A DNA stretch of 64,000 nt from Linanthus parryae (lineage: Eukaryota; Streptophyta; Magnoliopsida; Ericales; Polemoniaceae): the NCBI GenBank assembly GCA_023055425.1, contig JALGPY010000001.1, positions 138,161,368 to 138,225,367 of the forward strand, read 5' to 3'. The translations under genes were made by a program, and so were the position numbers. Numbering within the stretch: position 1 is the first letter of the stretch; the number at the start of each line of letters is the position of its first letter. Shown here in pieces: positions 12,137-23,421 of this stretch. Under the pieces are notes generated by a model, which had not been told where the DNA came from, made no database searches, and worked only from the letters and a program-made list of their open reading frames with translations.

Positions 12137-12716
12137 GATGGCAATATGGTCCGATCCGATCTGTGATCCGAGCGATCCAGGCCGAATGGATCGGTTCTGA
12201 ACCCGATCCAATTGAAAATGGATCGGATTTGGATCTAGAAAGCCAGATCCGATCGGATTTGGATCTGGATTTGGATCTAAGGGCAGATCCACCGGGTTTC
12301 GACCCGATCCGATCCGACGTATATGTGTGCTTTACAAATATATTCATATTACCTCCCCACTTTCAGTTCCAAGAAGAATACAATAATAATTCCAACCTAC
12401 AAAGCTATTTCTGTTGTGTTTTAGGCTTCATAACTTGCGAACATGCCTTAGCGCATGAAATAATGTTTATTTCTTATGTTATTTTTTGTATTTTTATTGA
12501 AAACCCAAGTCGGATCTGAACCGAATCCGATCCGACCACGTATTATATGGATCTACGGATCGGATTTGGATCAGCTAGATGAAACCCGATCCGATCTGAT
12601 CGGAATCCGGTGATGATCCGAACGGATCTGGATCGGATCTGGATCCCGTTTTTCCTAGTCGGATCTGGATCGGATCTAGCCTGATCCGATCCGGATCCGA
12701 CCCGTTGCCATTCCTA
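12137..12716. mobile_element. 580-bp GGATCC-motif insertion with short inverted ends, copy in LTR 1
   Basis: LTR copy 3 reads straight through gaagaggttgccacataacc at 47266-47285, whereas here 580 bp separate two copies of gttg. The insert starts GATGGCAAT, ends TTGCCATTCCTA (imperfect inverted repeat GGATGGCAA / GGAATGGCAA), and both ends are packed with gatccgatc/ggatctggatc repeats. This resembles hAT-type MITEs with subterminal repeats. I could not find the 8-bp duplication expected for hAT, only gttg. Confidence 0.7.
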
Positions 12717-13020
12717 GTTGCCACATAACCAATAGAGTTGTCAAATTGGAGTAGACAAGTGGCAAGCATGCATGTGGGTGAAAGTGTAATTTTATAAACT
12801 TTAGGGTACATTTAGAAATAGAGGTTCCTACTTAATTTCGGATAATTGCACAACCACCCGAACATCTCTAGCGCTCCAAAATCATTCTAACGACTCTCAA
12901 ATATTGCAAACACTCCGAAATGCCAACTTTAAAGTCGTGACAAACTATTTACAAATTTGCCCCCCCTCCCCAAGTCTTGATATTGCACTAAGAATTCTCT
13001 CGGGAATTAGGGGTGTTACA

Positions 13021-14265
13021 ATCTACCCACCTTAAAAGAATCTTCATCCCCGAAGATCTCATACTTAACTTACCCTCATTCATGAAATGCACATGAAATG
13101 TAACACAGTGACTCAGTTTATTTGACTTATCTAGACAAGTACCTAAACCGCTCTGGTCGAATGTTCTGCTCCCAATAGATGGCTTCCTTAGTTGGTCAGT
13201 AAGCAATACATTAACGGAATGAAATTTCTCATTCCTGCTCTCCGCACGACGGGGTCTATACTACATACTAGCATAAACTCGTATCACATTAGGGTTTCAT
13301 CTAAAATTAGCTCATGTAAAAGGTCGCACTGAAATTTGAAAAGTTAGACCAAAATGCAACTTCTCACGTCTACAAAGCAATCCGAAAATTTTCTAGCATT
13401 TAAACAAGTATCAAAACTTTTAGATAATACTTTGATTGCCACAAACATATCATTTCGCTTGGCTCATTCGTATAAAAATGTTGTCTTACCTTTACAGGAT
13501 TAGATAAACCGATCACCTCAAGTGTTCCACGCATACGAGGGAGAAAGAACACTATGTGTCGTGACACATCGTGCCTCTCAAACACAACTCGCATGTGTTT
13601 CAAATGTTCCAACTTAGTCTACACAGCGAGTACAACTTATAGTACCGTCGTACTAAGAGTCGCGCCAGCAGACTGATAAACTAAGTGGTCCATATCACTT
13701 GGCATTTGGTAGCTCGACACCCCAAAAATTTTGGAAAACTATTTTTGTTTAAACAAATAATTTTATTGTTTACACTTCCTAATTTGGAAATGATCATGTC
13801 AAATAAACTCAAAATGAAACAAAACAAAATATAATATTAAAAGTCACGCTCATAGGTATAATATGAGTGGTCTCACGGTCTTCTTAATCAAAGCGTCGTT
13901 ACTCTCTCGTCTACAAAGTAACATAATCAAGCAATAGAACTCGGATACGTATCACACGACAACGATAAATCATTTATATATATCAACTAAGCATGCCCAT
14001 AGAATAACCCACATATAAATAAGCAAGTAGTTTTTGCCTAGATCACATACATAAGCAGTTAACAGTTAATTAAAGAGTAAGATACAAATCGCGTTTAACT
14101 AAACGTAAGTACCCAAATTCCCCAACGGCTTGATTACTTCATTTATTTCCAAATTGAGTAATCCTAGTTAATTTTACAATTTCGAAAACTTTTTATCTTT
14201 CTTATTCTCTGCTAATGGAAATCGAAAAGTCACTTTAACCGGAGAACTGATGCTCTGATACCAGC
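13021..14265 (-). mobile_element. Tandem element internal region 1, non-coding
   Basis: 1245 bp between LTR copies 1 and 2 with no ORF above 72 codons on either strand. The polypurine tract abuts LTR 1 (13021-13038 on the plus strand, reading AAGGTGGGTAGAT on the element strand) and the primer binding site abuts LTR 2. By eye it differs from internal region 2 at only about three to five positions. Confidence 0.85.
14251..14263 (-). other. Primer binding site, tandem element unit 1 (initiator tRNA-Met)
   Basis: The minus strand reads TGGTATCAGAGCA two bases after the end of LTR 2, the complement of the 3' end of plant initiator tRNA-Met. An identical site lies at 43585-43597 beside LTR 3. Confidence 0.85.
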
Positions 14266-14360
14266 TTTAACAGCCCAGGGATCTCGGTTCAGGGTTAACG
14301 CGACAATCGATAACCAAAAATAGATTATTAACTATTAAATTTACATTTCGGTTAAAGTAC
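14266..14360 (-). repeat. Tandem element LTR copy 2, left fragment
   Basis: The first 95 bp of LTR copy 2. It ends in AGTAC (14356-14360), duplicated at 37875-37879, after which the LTR resumes. The interruption is the Tat element. Confidence 0.9.
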
Positions 14361-14927
14361 TGTGCACAAGAGATTCCGGCGGGGAGACCTCCGTGTACAC
14401 CGTATGTAGTGGATCAAGGATCGCACAGGAAGAGTGGGGTTGTGTGTAGGGAGAGAGTAAGTCAGTAGCAATGTCTGAGAGAGAGACAGAGGTTTGGCAG
14501 AGCTTCCGCGTATAGCAGTGTGTTCTCCTTTGTATGGAAAGGTTGACGATCTATATATACTGGAGAACATGACCGTTGTAGTGTGGTTAATGCGCCCATT
14601 AATGGCGGCTTAATTAGCTTAACCATAACGGCACGTTTTTCCGAGTATATAGGGACCGTTAGAGCACGTGGTGCGCGAATACCGGAACCGTTACGAGGTT
14701 GACCGGGTTTGACCGGATTGACCAGGTTTATGGAGCTCGTGCCATAAATCTCTCAAAACAGTTACTAAAGGTCGCGCGCGAGCTTGGCTCGCACGCGACA
14801 GGGCTTACTCTAGCCTCCAAACCACTAAGTCCCTACAAGTCCCGTGCAGTGGTATGCGAGGGCTCTGTCTCGCAGCCCCCACATGGATCAGCTCGGCTGG
14901 TGATCCAGTGTGTATGGAGCACAATAT
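14361..14927 (-). repeat. Tat 3' LTR, outer part
   Basis: 567 of 626 bp of the Tat 3' LTR, starting TGTGCACAAGAG at the plus-strand left end. It is cut at AATAT (14923-14927) by the copia insertion and resumes at 23363. Confidence 0.92.
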
Positions 14928-16363
14928 TGTTGGAATAGATGCCCTAGAGGCAATCGTAGATTTAGTATGAACAATGTTTTTGGCTAGAATATTCATTTAT
15001 TATTTATGGCGATATTTAATATAATGAAGTCCTTAGATAAATTGTGTTATTTATCTTAAATGTCCCTAGTCCATTATATTGATTAATAGGACAATCAAAT
15101 ATAGACTAGTATGTGGGTAGATTGATATGGAGATATCAATCTAACACATGGGTATGCATTAGGAGTAATGGCATACTGGATTGACCCATGACGAAAAGGA
15201 TACATTAGATTATGTGAAGTCACAATCGCTTTTCGTAGTGCTAATATTATTGCAATCCTTGGACTTGAAGTCACTAGATACTCTAGTTGTGAAATATTGC
15301 GCTTTGATGTTATCAAACGTTACACCGTAACTGGGTAATCATAAAGGTGGCTATCGGGCGTGATAGGAAGCAAGCTTAGAGATCGTAGTGATGTAGATAA
15401 GATTTGTCCCTCCCACATAATGGGGGTAAATATCCACGGCCACTCGAGGGATGAGGCTTATTGAATGTCTGGCCAGACTCAGATAAATTAATATAGAGAT
15501 ATTAATGTTATCTGCAAGCATAAGCATATTCCCAGGATCGAGGAACTATGGATTGGATATACGAGTGTGACTATTTATGTCTCGTGTCCAATCCGGATAT
15601 GGAGACAAAGGGATAATGCAATATGACATATTGGGCACAAAGGTTTGTCGGGATCACTGACTATTTCTATTGGTTGGGTTGCATGGATGTGTTGCTAGAC
15701 ACCGCTCCATGTTAAGTAATAGTTACTACCAACTATATAGAAACCTATGGGGTCACACGTCAAATAGAGTAGAGCTAGATTTGGGATTAATTAATATGGA
15801 TTAATTAATAGAAGGATCATTGTGCAACACCTTGCAAACTTAGTGGGACTAATTTGCAAGGAAGGGAATAGTTCTAGTCCTACTAGAACAAGAAAACTCT
15901 TTTATGGAAACAACAAGGAGTTGTTGGAGTATATAAAGGAGGCTCTAGCTTCCTTCCCACATATGAGTTATTAGTCATAACACACAAAGAGTGGGAGAGA
16001 GCAAAAGAGAGAGCAAGACAAGAGCTAAGGCCGAAACCCTAGCCCCGTCCGCCCCCCTACCCGACGGCAAAAAGGGAGGCCGCCCCTCCTTTGTTGCTTT
16101 GTTGCTTTGTGCCTTTGATCTTCATCCCTCTTCCTCCAAGGTTCAAGCTAGCACTTGATTGAAGGAAGAATCTAGATCTCACCTCTAGACGTGGATCAAC
16201 CGTAGAGACGAGGACATCATTCTTCGTGTGATCTCACAAATCAAAAGGTACACATCTTCTATGTCCTTAATCATGTTATGATGTCTCTTCCTGTGATCCT
16301 TGGTGGGCTTTGAGTAGGATTAATTTTGTTATTCCGCTGCGTTACCTACGTCAAAACCCAACA
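14928..16363 (+). repeat. Copia 5' LTR
   Basis: 1436 bp, starting TGTTGGAATAGATGCC and ending AAAACCCAACA. It carries one extra base relative to the 3' LTR near 14966 (tagtatgaac against tagttgaac). Confidence 0.95.
15930..15937 (+). promoter_or_regulatory. TATA box of the copia 5' LTR
   Basis: TATATAAA within gagTATATAAAgg, placed late in the LTR as expected for the U3/R boundary. The same motif occurs in the 3' LTR (22924-22931) and in the related truncated copia (51804-51811). Confidence 0.65.
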
Positions 16364-16364
16364 G

Positions 16365-16374
16365 TGGTATCAGA
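16365..16374 (+). other. Copia primer binding site
   Basis: TGGTATCAGA begins two bases after the 5' LTR end. It matches the 3' end of initiator tRNA-Met, the usual primer of plant copia elements. Confidence 0.85.
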
Positions 16375-17972
16375 TCCACAGGTCGTAGAGCATAACATGA
16401 TATTATGTGTTTACGATTTCAGTTCATACACCGTATTATTGTTTATTACGCGAAAACTGAAAAATTGGCATAGTAGATGCAATATTGAATTTGATTCAAT
16501 CAAACAAGACCCAATTTAACATTGGATGTTAGAATTGGTGAGTTTAATCACATAGGATGTGAATAATTGGGTTCTTGAAAAATTAGGGTTCATGGGCACA
16601 TGATTGAAAAGGGGTTTTCAATTATGGAAACAAAATTATGGAATTAAATCCATATGGAAACAACCTTGCTTGGGCAACAAGGAAGGAGGAAGGGGACTAG
16701 GGCCGAAACCCTAGCCGCCCGCCCCTCCCTTGGGCGCCAAGCAAGGCCGCGGCCCCCTTAGGCGTGCGGCGGTCCTAGGGTTCGGGCCACTTGTTGGCTT
16801 GGACCCTTTGGACCGTTGTGAAACCCTAGTTACCCAATTTCATTAAAATTCAACAAGCGCGTTAAAAATTGGTTTTAACTGTATTATGTGCTTTATTGCA
16901 TGGTGGATGGATATGGCCTAGGATTGTGGATGTTTATTGTTTTGTGGTTTGGTTTACGGCCTGCGAGCTGATCAAATTAATGTAATAATTAATTAAGTTT
17001 TACGGCCTGCGAGTCGTTCTTTTTCTCCTCGACATGTGAGGCTTTTGTTATTTATTTATTCTAGATGTTAGGCTAGAATTAGAAATATTTAGATGATAGC
17101 CAAGAGCATGGAGAAGAAGACCGGAGAACCAAAGGAGCCAAGAGACATCCCTAGGCGCGCAGCTATGGTGGAGCACATGGAGATGAGCTCGGCACTTTAG
17201 GGCAATTAGATATTATCATTGGCTTGATAATATCATTAGTCTAGAGGCCATATCCATGCCACGTTTTTTTATTTTTGTGGATGTTTATTATTCATGCCTT
17301 GTTATTTATTTTGTGTGTATGGCGCTACAAGCAAAACGATAACAAGATAATAATAAACAAGGTTGGTCTTTTATTGTGGATAGCCCAATCCAAATAAGTA
17401 GACCATGTTGATAAAGATCAACCAAACGAATTAAAAGAAATCCCTCAATTAAATATTGCGTTTTGCCTTCTCTTGCCAAAACACCCTTCATGATCATGGA
17501 CTATTAAAATTCGGGCTTGCCAAAGCAAGGCGATTTTAATTTTTCATGATGTGTTGCGGACGACGCAAGCTAGTAATGCGTGTATGTTGAAAACAAGAGG
17601 TTGGACGCAACTAGGCAAGAATCAATTGGATTGATGAGCTTAGAGGCATGACAATTAGGAGTTATCCAATTGGATAAAGAATAAAAGGAATTCATTCACC
17701 TAATTGGACCAAGAGTTGCATGTGATGCAATTGGAATGGTTCCTACCTAAATAACCAATTCTTGGGTGACTTGCCAAAGCAAGCTCAAGAAGAAGTGAAA
17801 TAAGGATCTTGGACCCACTAGAAAGTATAAAGATATTTTCCGCTTTAATGGTGAGGGCTATTAAACCGAGAAAAATAGTGGGAGCTATATTTGATGATCT
17901 AGCCATTGTTAAATATAGTCAAATTGTTCAAAATACTAAAATTGCATATTTCTCGTTTTTGTAGAATTCCAA
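16375..17972 (+). other. Copia 5' untranslated leader
   Basis: About 1.6 kb between the primer site and gag with no ORF above 70 codons. It includes a paired motif (ttacggcctgcgag) near 16962 and 16999 and is shared at lower identity with the truncated copia at 52241-53764. Confidence 0.7.
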
Positions 17973-18926
17973 ATGGCAAACAACAACGCATCGAGTTCAT
18001 CCCTACGATCTGTCCTTGAGAAGGATAAATTGTCTGGAACGAATTTCCTTGACTGGTACAGAAACTTGAGGATTGTCCTCAAGCAAGAAAAGAAGCTGTA
18101 CGTCTTGGACACTCCAATTCCAGACCCACCACAAGATGAGTCTCTATTAGCGGAAGTAAGGGCACGTCAGAAACATATTGATGATTCTAATGACGTGACT
18201 TGCCTCATGCTTTGTACCATGACTGGTGAGCTTCAGAAGCAACACGAGAACATGGAAGCCTATGATATGATCAGACACTTGAAACAATTGTTTCAGGAAC
18301 AGGCAAGGCATGAGCGCTATGAAGTGTCTAAAGCATTGTTCAAAAGTAGTCTTGCAGAAGGGAATCCAGTAGGCCCTCATGTACTCCGAATGATCGGGTA
18401 CATAGAGAACCTTGAGAGACTGGGGTTCCCACTCGGCCAGGACTTGGCGACTGATCTCGTCTTGCAATCGTTGCCTGACAGTTATAATCAGTTCATTATG
18501 AACTATAATATGAATGAGATCAACAAGTCTTTGCCAGACCTATTGAACATGCTAAAGACAGCTGAGCAAAGCATCAATAAAGGCAAGGGCAAAGCCATAA
18601 TGATGGTGCACAAGAAGAAGGGCAAGTCAGTTGCATCTACTTCAAAAGGAAAACGCAAGAAAGTTGCGAAATCCAAGGATGCCCTAAAGCCTAGTGGAGG
18701 CGTGGCTAAAGGTGAGTGTCACTACTGCAGCCAGCCGGGTCACTGGAGGAGGAATTGCCCTAAATATCTGGAGGATAAGAAGCTTGGAATAGTGATTCCA
18801 CCACCACCAGGTATTTATGTTATAGACGTCAATCTCTCTATTTCATCATCCTGGGTATTGGATACCGGATGTGGTTCTCACATTTGTCGTAATGTGCAGG
18901 ATTTGAAAAGAAGTAGAAGATTGTGA
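17973..18926 (+). CDS. Copia Gag and start of protease, ending at an in-frame TGA
   Basis: 317 codons. Residues 1-235 are a copia Gag (UBN2/DUF4219-like: LSGTNFLDWYRNLRIVL, then LVLQSLPDSYNQF). Residues 249-262 are the CCHC knuckle CHYCSQPGHWRRNC, and residues 294-303 hold the aspartic protease active site WVLDTGCGSH. A TGA at 18924-18926 stops the frame, but the same frame continues open for another 993 codons and completes the protease. This is one nonsense codon in an otherwise intact gag-pol. Gag would coat the RNA in a virus-like particle. The start is the first ATG after the leader. Confidence 0.92.
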   Translation: MANNNASSSSLRSVLEKDKLSGTNFLDWYRNLRIVLKQEKKLYVLDTPIPDPPQDESLLAEVRARQKHIDDSNDVTCLMLCTMTGELQKQHENMEAYDMIRHLKQLFQEQARHERYEVSKALFKSSLAEGNPVGPHVLRMIGYIENLERLGFPLGQDLATDLVLQSLPDSYNQFIMNYNMNEINKSLPDLLNMLKTAEQSINKGKGKAIMMVHKKKGKSVASTSKGKRKKVAKSKDALKPSGGVAKGECHYCSQPGHWRRNCPKYLEDKKLGIVIPPPPGIYVIDVNLSISSSWVLDTGCGSHICRNVQDLKRSRRL

Positions 18927-21908
18927 AAAGGAGAGATAGACTTGCGCGTCGGGAATGGAGCAAGGGTTGCTGCATTAGCTGTAGGCGTTTATGAGCTATC
19001 TTTGCCTTCAGGACTTATTTTAGAATTAGACAATTGCTTTTATGTGCCTGCTATGAGCAGAAACATTATTTCCGTTTCTTGTTTGGACGAGAAAGGTTTT
19101 TCTATTTCAATAAAGGACAAGTGTTGCTCCATTTATTTTGATAGTATGCACTATTGTAGTGCGCATTTGTCTAATGGATTGTATATCCTTGATCTAAATA
19201 ATCCAATCTATAACATAAATACTAAAAGGATTAAAACTAATGATTTAAATCCTACATATCTATGGCACTGTCGTTTAGGCCATATAAATGAGAAACGCAT
19301 ATCTAGACTCCATAAGGATGGACTTCTAGACTCATTTGATTTGGAATCATATGAGACATGTGAGTCTTGTTTATTAGGAAAAATGACAAAGTCCCCTTTC
19401 AATAAGAAAGGCGAACGGACTAGTGAGTTATTGGCACTCATACATACTGATGTATGCGGGCCATTCCCCACGCCTGCCAGAGGTGGTTATACCTACTTCA
19501 TCACATTTACTGATGATTTCAGTAGATATGGATTTGTATACCTTATGAAGGCCAAATCCGAATCCTTTGAATTGTTCAAAGAATTCAAGAGTGAAGTAGA
19601 GAAGCAACTTGGCAAGAGTATTAAAGCCCTACGATTGGATCGTGGAGGAGAATACTTAAGCCAAGAGTTTGATGAGTATCTTAGAGAGTGTGGGATAGTA
19701 TCCCAGCTCACTCCACCCGGAACACCACAATGGAATGGTGTATCTGAGAGGAGGAATCGCACTCTATTAGATATGGTGCGATCTATGATGTCTCAAACAG
19801 ATCTTCCGATATCCTTTTGGGGACATGCTCTAATGACGGCAGCTTTTACCATTAACCGTGTTCCATCCAAATCAGTCATGAAGACGCCATATGAGATATG
19901 GACTGGGAGGCGTCCCATAGTGTCATTTATGAAGATTTGGGGCTGCGACGTCTATGTAAAGCGTTTACAAACAGACAAGCTCGGGCCTAAAGCGGATAAG
20001 TGTAAGTTTGTGGGATATCCTAAGGAAACTAAAGGATATTACTTCTATAACCCTACCGAAAACAAAGTGTTTGTTGCTCGGACCGGCGTGTTTCTAGAAA
20101 GAGAACTAGTCTCTAAAGAAGCAAGTGGGAGGGTTGTAGAACTTGAAGAAATTCATGAACCACAAACCACTGAACCAATAATGGAACATGAACAGGAACC
20201 ACAAGAAGTTGTGGAAGAGCCTGTTCAGGTAACACAGGAACTCCGTAGATCAGGAAGAGTGCGTCATGAGCCAGAGAGGTATGGACTTCTCGTGACTGAG
20301 CCCGATGACGTACCACTCATGGATGATGAGCCTGCAAACTATGGAGAAGCCATGAATGGCCCAGATTCTAAGAAGTGGCTGGAAGCCATGAGATCCGAAA
20401 TGGATTCCATGTACACCAACAAAGTATGGACTTTGGTGGAACCACCCGAAGGGGCTCGACCCATAGGGTGCAAGTGGGTCTTCAAGAAGAAGACCGACAT
20501 GGATGGCAAGGTAGTTGCATATAAGGGGCGATTGGTGGCCAAAGGTTATAGACAGATTCATGGTATTGACTATGATGAGACCTTTTCACCAGTCGCCATG
20601 ACTAAATCCATTCGAATCTTACTTGCTATTGCAGCATACTACGACTATGAGATTTGGCAAATGGATGTCAAAACAGCGTTCCTTTATGGGAACCTCCTTG
20701 AGGATGTGTACATGACACAACCAGAGGGTTTTGAGGATCCAGAGAATGCCAATAAAGTCTGTAAGCTGCAAAGATCCATTTATGGATTAAAGCAAGCTTC
20801 TAGGAGCTGGAATCGACGTTTTGATGACGCGGTCAAAGAGTTTGGTTTCATCAAGAACGAAGATGAGCCTTGTGTTTACAAGAAGGTTAGTGGGAGCTCT
20901 ATAGTATTTCTGGTCTTGTATGTGGATGACATACTAATCATTGGCAATGATATTCCTACTCTGCAATCTGTTAAAGATTGGCTAGGAAAGTGCTTTGCAA
21001 TGAAAGACTTAGGAGACGCAGCCTATATACTGGGTATAAAGATCTATAGAGATAGATCTAAAAGGTTGCTTGGCCTAAGTCAGAGTACATATATTGACAA
21101 GGTGTTGAAGAGGTTCAACATGCAAGATTCCAAGAAGGGATTCTTGCCCATGTCACATGGAGTCACTCTTTCCAAGAATGACTGTCCCTCCAACGAGATG
21201 GAGAAGGACCGCATGAGCAGGATACCCTATGCTTCGGCCATAGGATCCATCATGTACGCCATGCTATGTACTAGACCAGACGTGTCATACGCGTTGAGTA
21301 TGGTGAGCAGATATCAGTCCAATCCGGGTGAGAGTCACTGGATTGCTGTCAAGAACATCCTAAAGTACTTGAGAAGAACTAAGGATGTGTTCTTGATATT
21401 TGGAGGAATGGAAGAGCTAAGTGTAAAGGGTTACACTGACGCAAGCTTCCAAACCGACAAGGACGATTACAGATCGCAGTCTGGATACGTGTTTTGCCTG
21501 AATGGAGGAGCTGTGAGCTGGAAGAGTTCCAAGCAAGGCACAGTTGCTGATTCTACAACAGAAGCTGAGTACATTGCTACTGCGGAAGCAGCAAAAGAGG
21601 CAGTATGGATAAAGAAGTTTATCACTGAGCTCGGTGTGGTCCCTAGCATAGTGGATCCCGTAGAGTTGTACTGTGACAACTCTGGGGCAATCGCACAAGC
21701 AAAGGAACCAAGATCGCACCAAAAGTCTAAGCATGTACTTAGGAGATTCCATCTTATTCGTGATATGATCGATCGAGGAGATGTGAAGATATGCAAGATT
21801 CCGACAGATGACAACGTGTCAGATCCGCTTACGAAACCTCTTGCGCAGCGAAAGCATGAAGGGCACGCCAGATCTATAGGCATACGAGATGCGCCAGATT
21901 GGCTCTAG
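18927..21908 (+). CDS. Copia polyprotein: protease remainder, integrase, RT, RNase H
   Basis: Open in the gag frame directly after the TGA; without read-through a near-start codon would be needed. In order: the end of protease with LRVGNGARV; GAG-pre-integrase (LWHCRLGHINEKRI) with its His/Cys zinc finger; integrase core with acidic residues in HTDVCGPF, LDRGGEY and GVSERRN; RT with YVDDILIIGND and the WQMDVKTAFLYGNL block; and RNase H with GYTDASFQ, STTEAEYIA and YCDNSGAI. No other frameshift or stop is present. It ends in TAG, followed at once by the polypurine tract. Apart from the one TGA this element looks coding-competent. Confidence 0.93.
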   Translation, partial: KGEIDLRVGNGARVAALAVGVYELSLPSGLILELDNCFYVPAMSRNIISVSCLDEKGFSISIKDKCCSIYFDSMHYCSAHLSNGLYILDLNNPIYNINTKRIKTNDLNPTYLWHCRLGHINEKRISRLHKDGLLDSFDLESYETCESCLLGKMTKSPFNKKGERTSELLALIHTDVCGPFPTPARGGYTYFITFTDDFSRYGFVYLMKAKSESFELFKEFKSEVEKQLGKSIKALRLDRGGEYLSQEFDEYLRECGIVSQLTPPGTPQWNGVSERRNRTLLDMVRSMMSQTDLPISFWGHALMTAAFTINRVPSKSVMKTPYEIWTGRRPIVSFMKIWGCDVYVKRLQTDKLGPKADKCKFVGYPKETKGYYFYNPTENKVFVARTGVFLERELVSKEASGRVVELEEIHEPQTTEPIMEHEQEPQEVVEEPVQVTQELRRSGRVRHEPERYGLLVTEPDDVPLMDDEPANYGEAMNGPDSKKWLEAMRSEMDSMYTNKVWTLVEPPEGARPIGCKWVFKKKTDMDGKVVAYKGRLVAKGYRQIHGIDYDETFSPVAMTKSIRILLAIAAYYDYEIWQMDVKTAFLYGNLLEDVYMTQPEGFEDPENANKVCKLQRSIYGLKQASRSWNRRFDDAVKEFGFIKNEDEPCVYKKVSGSSIVFLVLYVDDILIIGNDIPTLQSVKDWLGKCFAMKDLGDAAYILGIKIYRDRSKRLLGLSQSTYIDKVLKRFNMQDSKKGFLPMSHGVTLSKNDCPSNEMEKDRMSRIPYASAIGSIMYAMLCTRPDVSYALSMVSRYQSNPGESHWIAVKNILKYLRRTKDVFLIFGGMEELSVKGYTDASFQTDKDDYRSQSGYVFCLNGGAVSWKSSKQGTVADSTTEAEYIATAEAAKEAVWIKKFITELGVVPSIVDPVELYCDNSGAIAQAKEPRSHQKSKHVLRRFHLIRDMIDRGDVKICKIPTDDNVSDPLTKPLAQRKHEGHARSIGIRDAPDWL

Positions 21909-21910
21909 TG

Positions 21911-21922
21911 CAAGTGGGAGAC
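21911..21922 (+). other. Copia polypurine tract
   Basis: CAAGTGGGAGAC sits directly against the 3' LTR (TGTTGG at 21923), where plus-strand priming is expected. Confidence 0.75.
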
Positions 21923-23357
21923 TGTTGGAATAGATGCCCTAGAGGCAATCGTAGATTTAGTTGAACAATGTTTTTGGCTAGAATATTCATTTATTATTTA
22001 TGGCGATATTTAATATAATGAAGTCCTTAGATAAATTGTGTTATTTATCTTAAATGTCCCTAGTCCATTATATTGATTAATAGGACAATCAAATATAGAC
22101 TAGTATGTGGGTAGATTGATATGGAGATATCAATCTAACACATGGGTATGCATTAGGAGTAATGGCATACTGGATTGACCCATGACGAAAAGGATACATT
22201 AGATTATGTGAAGTCACAATCGCTTTTCGTAGTGCTAATATTATTGCAATCCTTGGACTTGAAGTCACTAGATACTCTAGTTGTGAAATATTGCGCTTTG
22301 ATGTTATCAAACGTTACACCGTAACTGGGTAATCATAAAGGTGGCTATCGGGCGTGATAGGAAGCAAGCTTAGAGATCGTAGTGATGTAGATAAGATTTG
22401 TCCCTCCCACATAATGGGGGTAAATATCCACGGCCACTCGAGGGATGAGGCTTATTGAATGTCTGGCCAGACTCAGATAAATTAATATAGAGATATTAAT
22501 GTTATCTGCAAGCATAAGCATATTCCCAGGATCGAGGAACTATGGATTGGATATACGAGTGTGACTATTTATGTCTCGTGTCCAATCCGGATATGGAGAC
22601 AAAGGGATAATGCAATATGACATATTGGGCACAAAGGTTTGTCGGGATCACTGACTATTTCTATTGGTTGGGTTGCATGGATGTGTTGCTAGACACCGCT
22701 CCATGTTAAGTAATAGTTACTACCAACTATATAGAAACCTATGGGGTCACACGTCAAATAGAGTAGAGCTAGATTTGGGATTAATTAATATGGATTAATT
22801 AATAGAAGGATCATTGTGCAACACCTTGCAAACTTAGTGGGACTAATTTGCAAGGAAGGGAATAGTTCTAGTCCTACTAGAACAAGAAAACTCTTTTATG
22901 GAAACAACAAGGAGTTGTTGGAGTATATAAAGGAGGCTCTAGCTTCCTTCCCACATATGAGTTATTAGTCATAACACACAAAGAGTGGGAGAGAGCAAAA
23001 GAGAGAGCAAGACAAGAGCTAAGGCCGAAACCCTAGCCCCGTCCGCCCCCCTACCCGACGGCAAAAAGGGAGGCCGCCCCTCCTTTGTTGCTTTGTTGCT
23101 TTGTGCCTTTGATCTTCATCCCTCTTCCTCCAAGGTTCAAGCTAGCACTTGATTGAAGGAAGAATCTAGATCTCACCTCTAGACGTGGATCAACCGTAGA
23201 GACGAGGACATCATTCTTCGTGTGATCTCACAAATCAAAAGGTACACATCTTCTATGTCCTTAATCATGTTATGATGTCTCTTCCTGTGATCCTTGGTGG
23301 GCTTTGAGTAGGATTAATTTTGTTATTCCGCTGCGTTACCTACGTCAAAACCCAACA
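21923..23357 (+). repeat. Copia 3' LTR
   Basis: 1435 bp. It matches the 5' LTR except for one missing base near the start. It is followed by AATAT and the rest of the Tat LTR. Confidence 0.95.
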
Positions 23358-23362
23358 AATAT

Positions 23363-23421
23363 GGTGTGCTGGATGGTTGCCACGTGGCCCAGATCTGTCA
23401 GCCCAGAAAGCAGGATCTACA
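23363..23421 (-). repeat. Tat 3' LTR, inner part
   Basis: The last 59 bp of the 626-bp Tat LTR, ending GGATCTACA; the 5' LTR has GTATCTACA here. It resumes after the copia insertion. Confidence 0.92.

Larger units (their letters stand above)
8436..13020 (-). repeat. Tandem element LTR copy 1 (3' LTR)
   Basis: A 4585-bp LTR. By eye it differs from copy 2 by under about 1% and from copy 3 by several percent. It holds a 580-bp insertion (12137-12716), a CT microsatellite (12063-12101) and overlapping chance ORFs in several frames (11456-12519) that recur in the other copies and look like GC-rich untranslated leader, not protein. At 4.6 kb it is far longer than its internal region. Confidence 0.88.
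14928..23357 (+). mobile_element. Full-length young Ty1/copia retrotransposon
   Basis: 8430 bp with LTRs of 1436 and 1435 bp, ends TGTTGG...CCAACA, and 5-bp duplications AATAT (14923-14927 and 23358-23362) in the host LTR. The primer site follows the 5' LTR and a purine tract precedes the 3' LTR. gag, protease, integrase, RT and RNase H lie in a single frame in copia order. The LTRs differ by one 1-base indel that I can see, so insertion was very recent. The long LTR and the gag and RT style suggest the Tork/Angela side of copia, but lineage is not settled without a tree. Confidence 0.95.

Noticed and set aside
11456..12519. Several overlapping ORFs of 88-194 codons, repeated at 40803-41854 and in part at 46622-46980
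   Set aside because: They lie in LTR copies, overlap in several frames of the same DNA, include CT-microsatellite and GATCCG-repeat translations, and have no start or splice context.
12137..12716. Firm assignment of the 580-bp insert to hAT
   Set aside because: The inverted ends fit, but no 8-bp duplication exists at either copy; only gttg flanks it.
18924..18926. TGA in copia as a programmed stop or selenocysteine
   Set aside because: It falls inside the protease region, not at a gag/pol boundary, and there is no special context; a point mutation is simpler.
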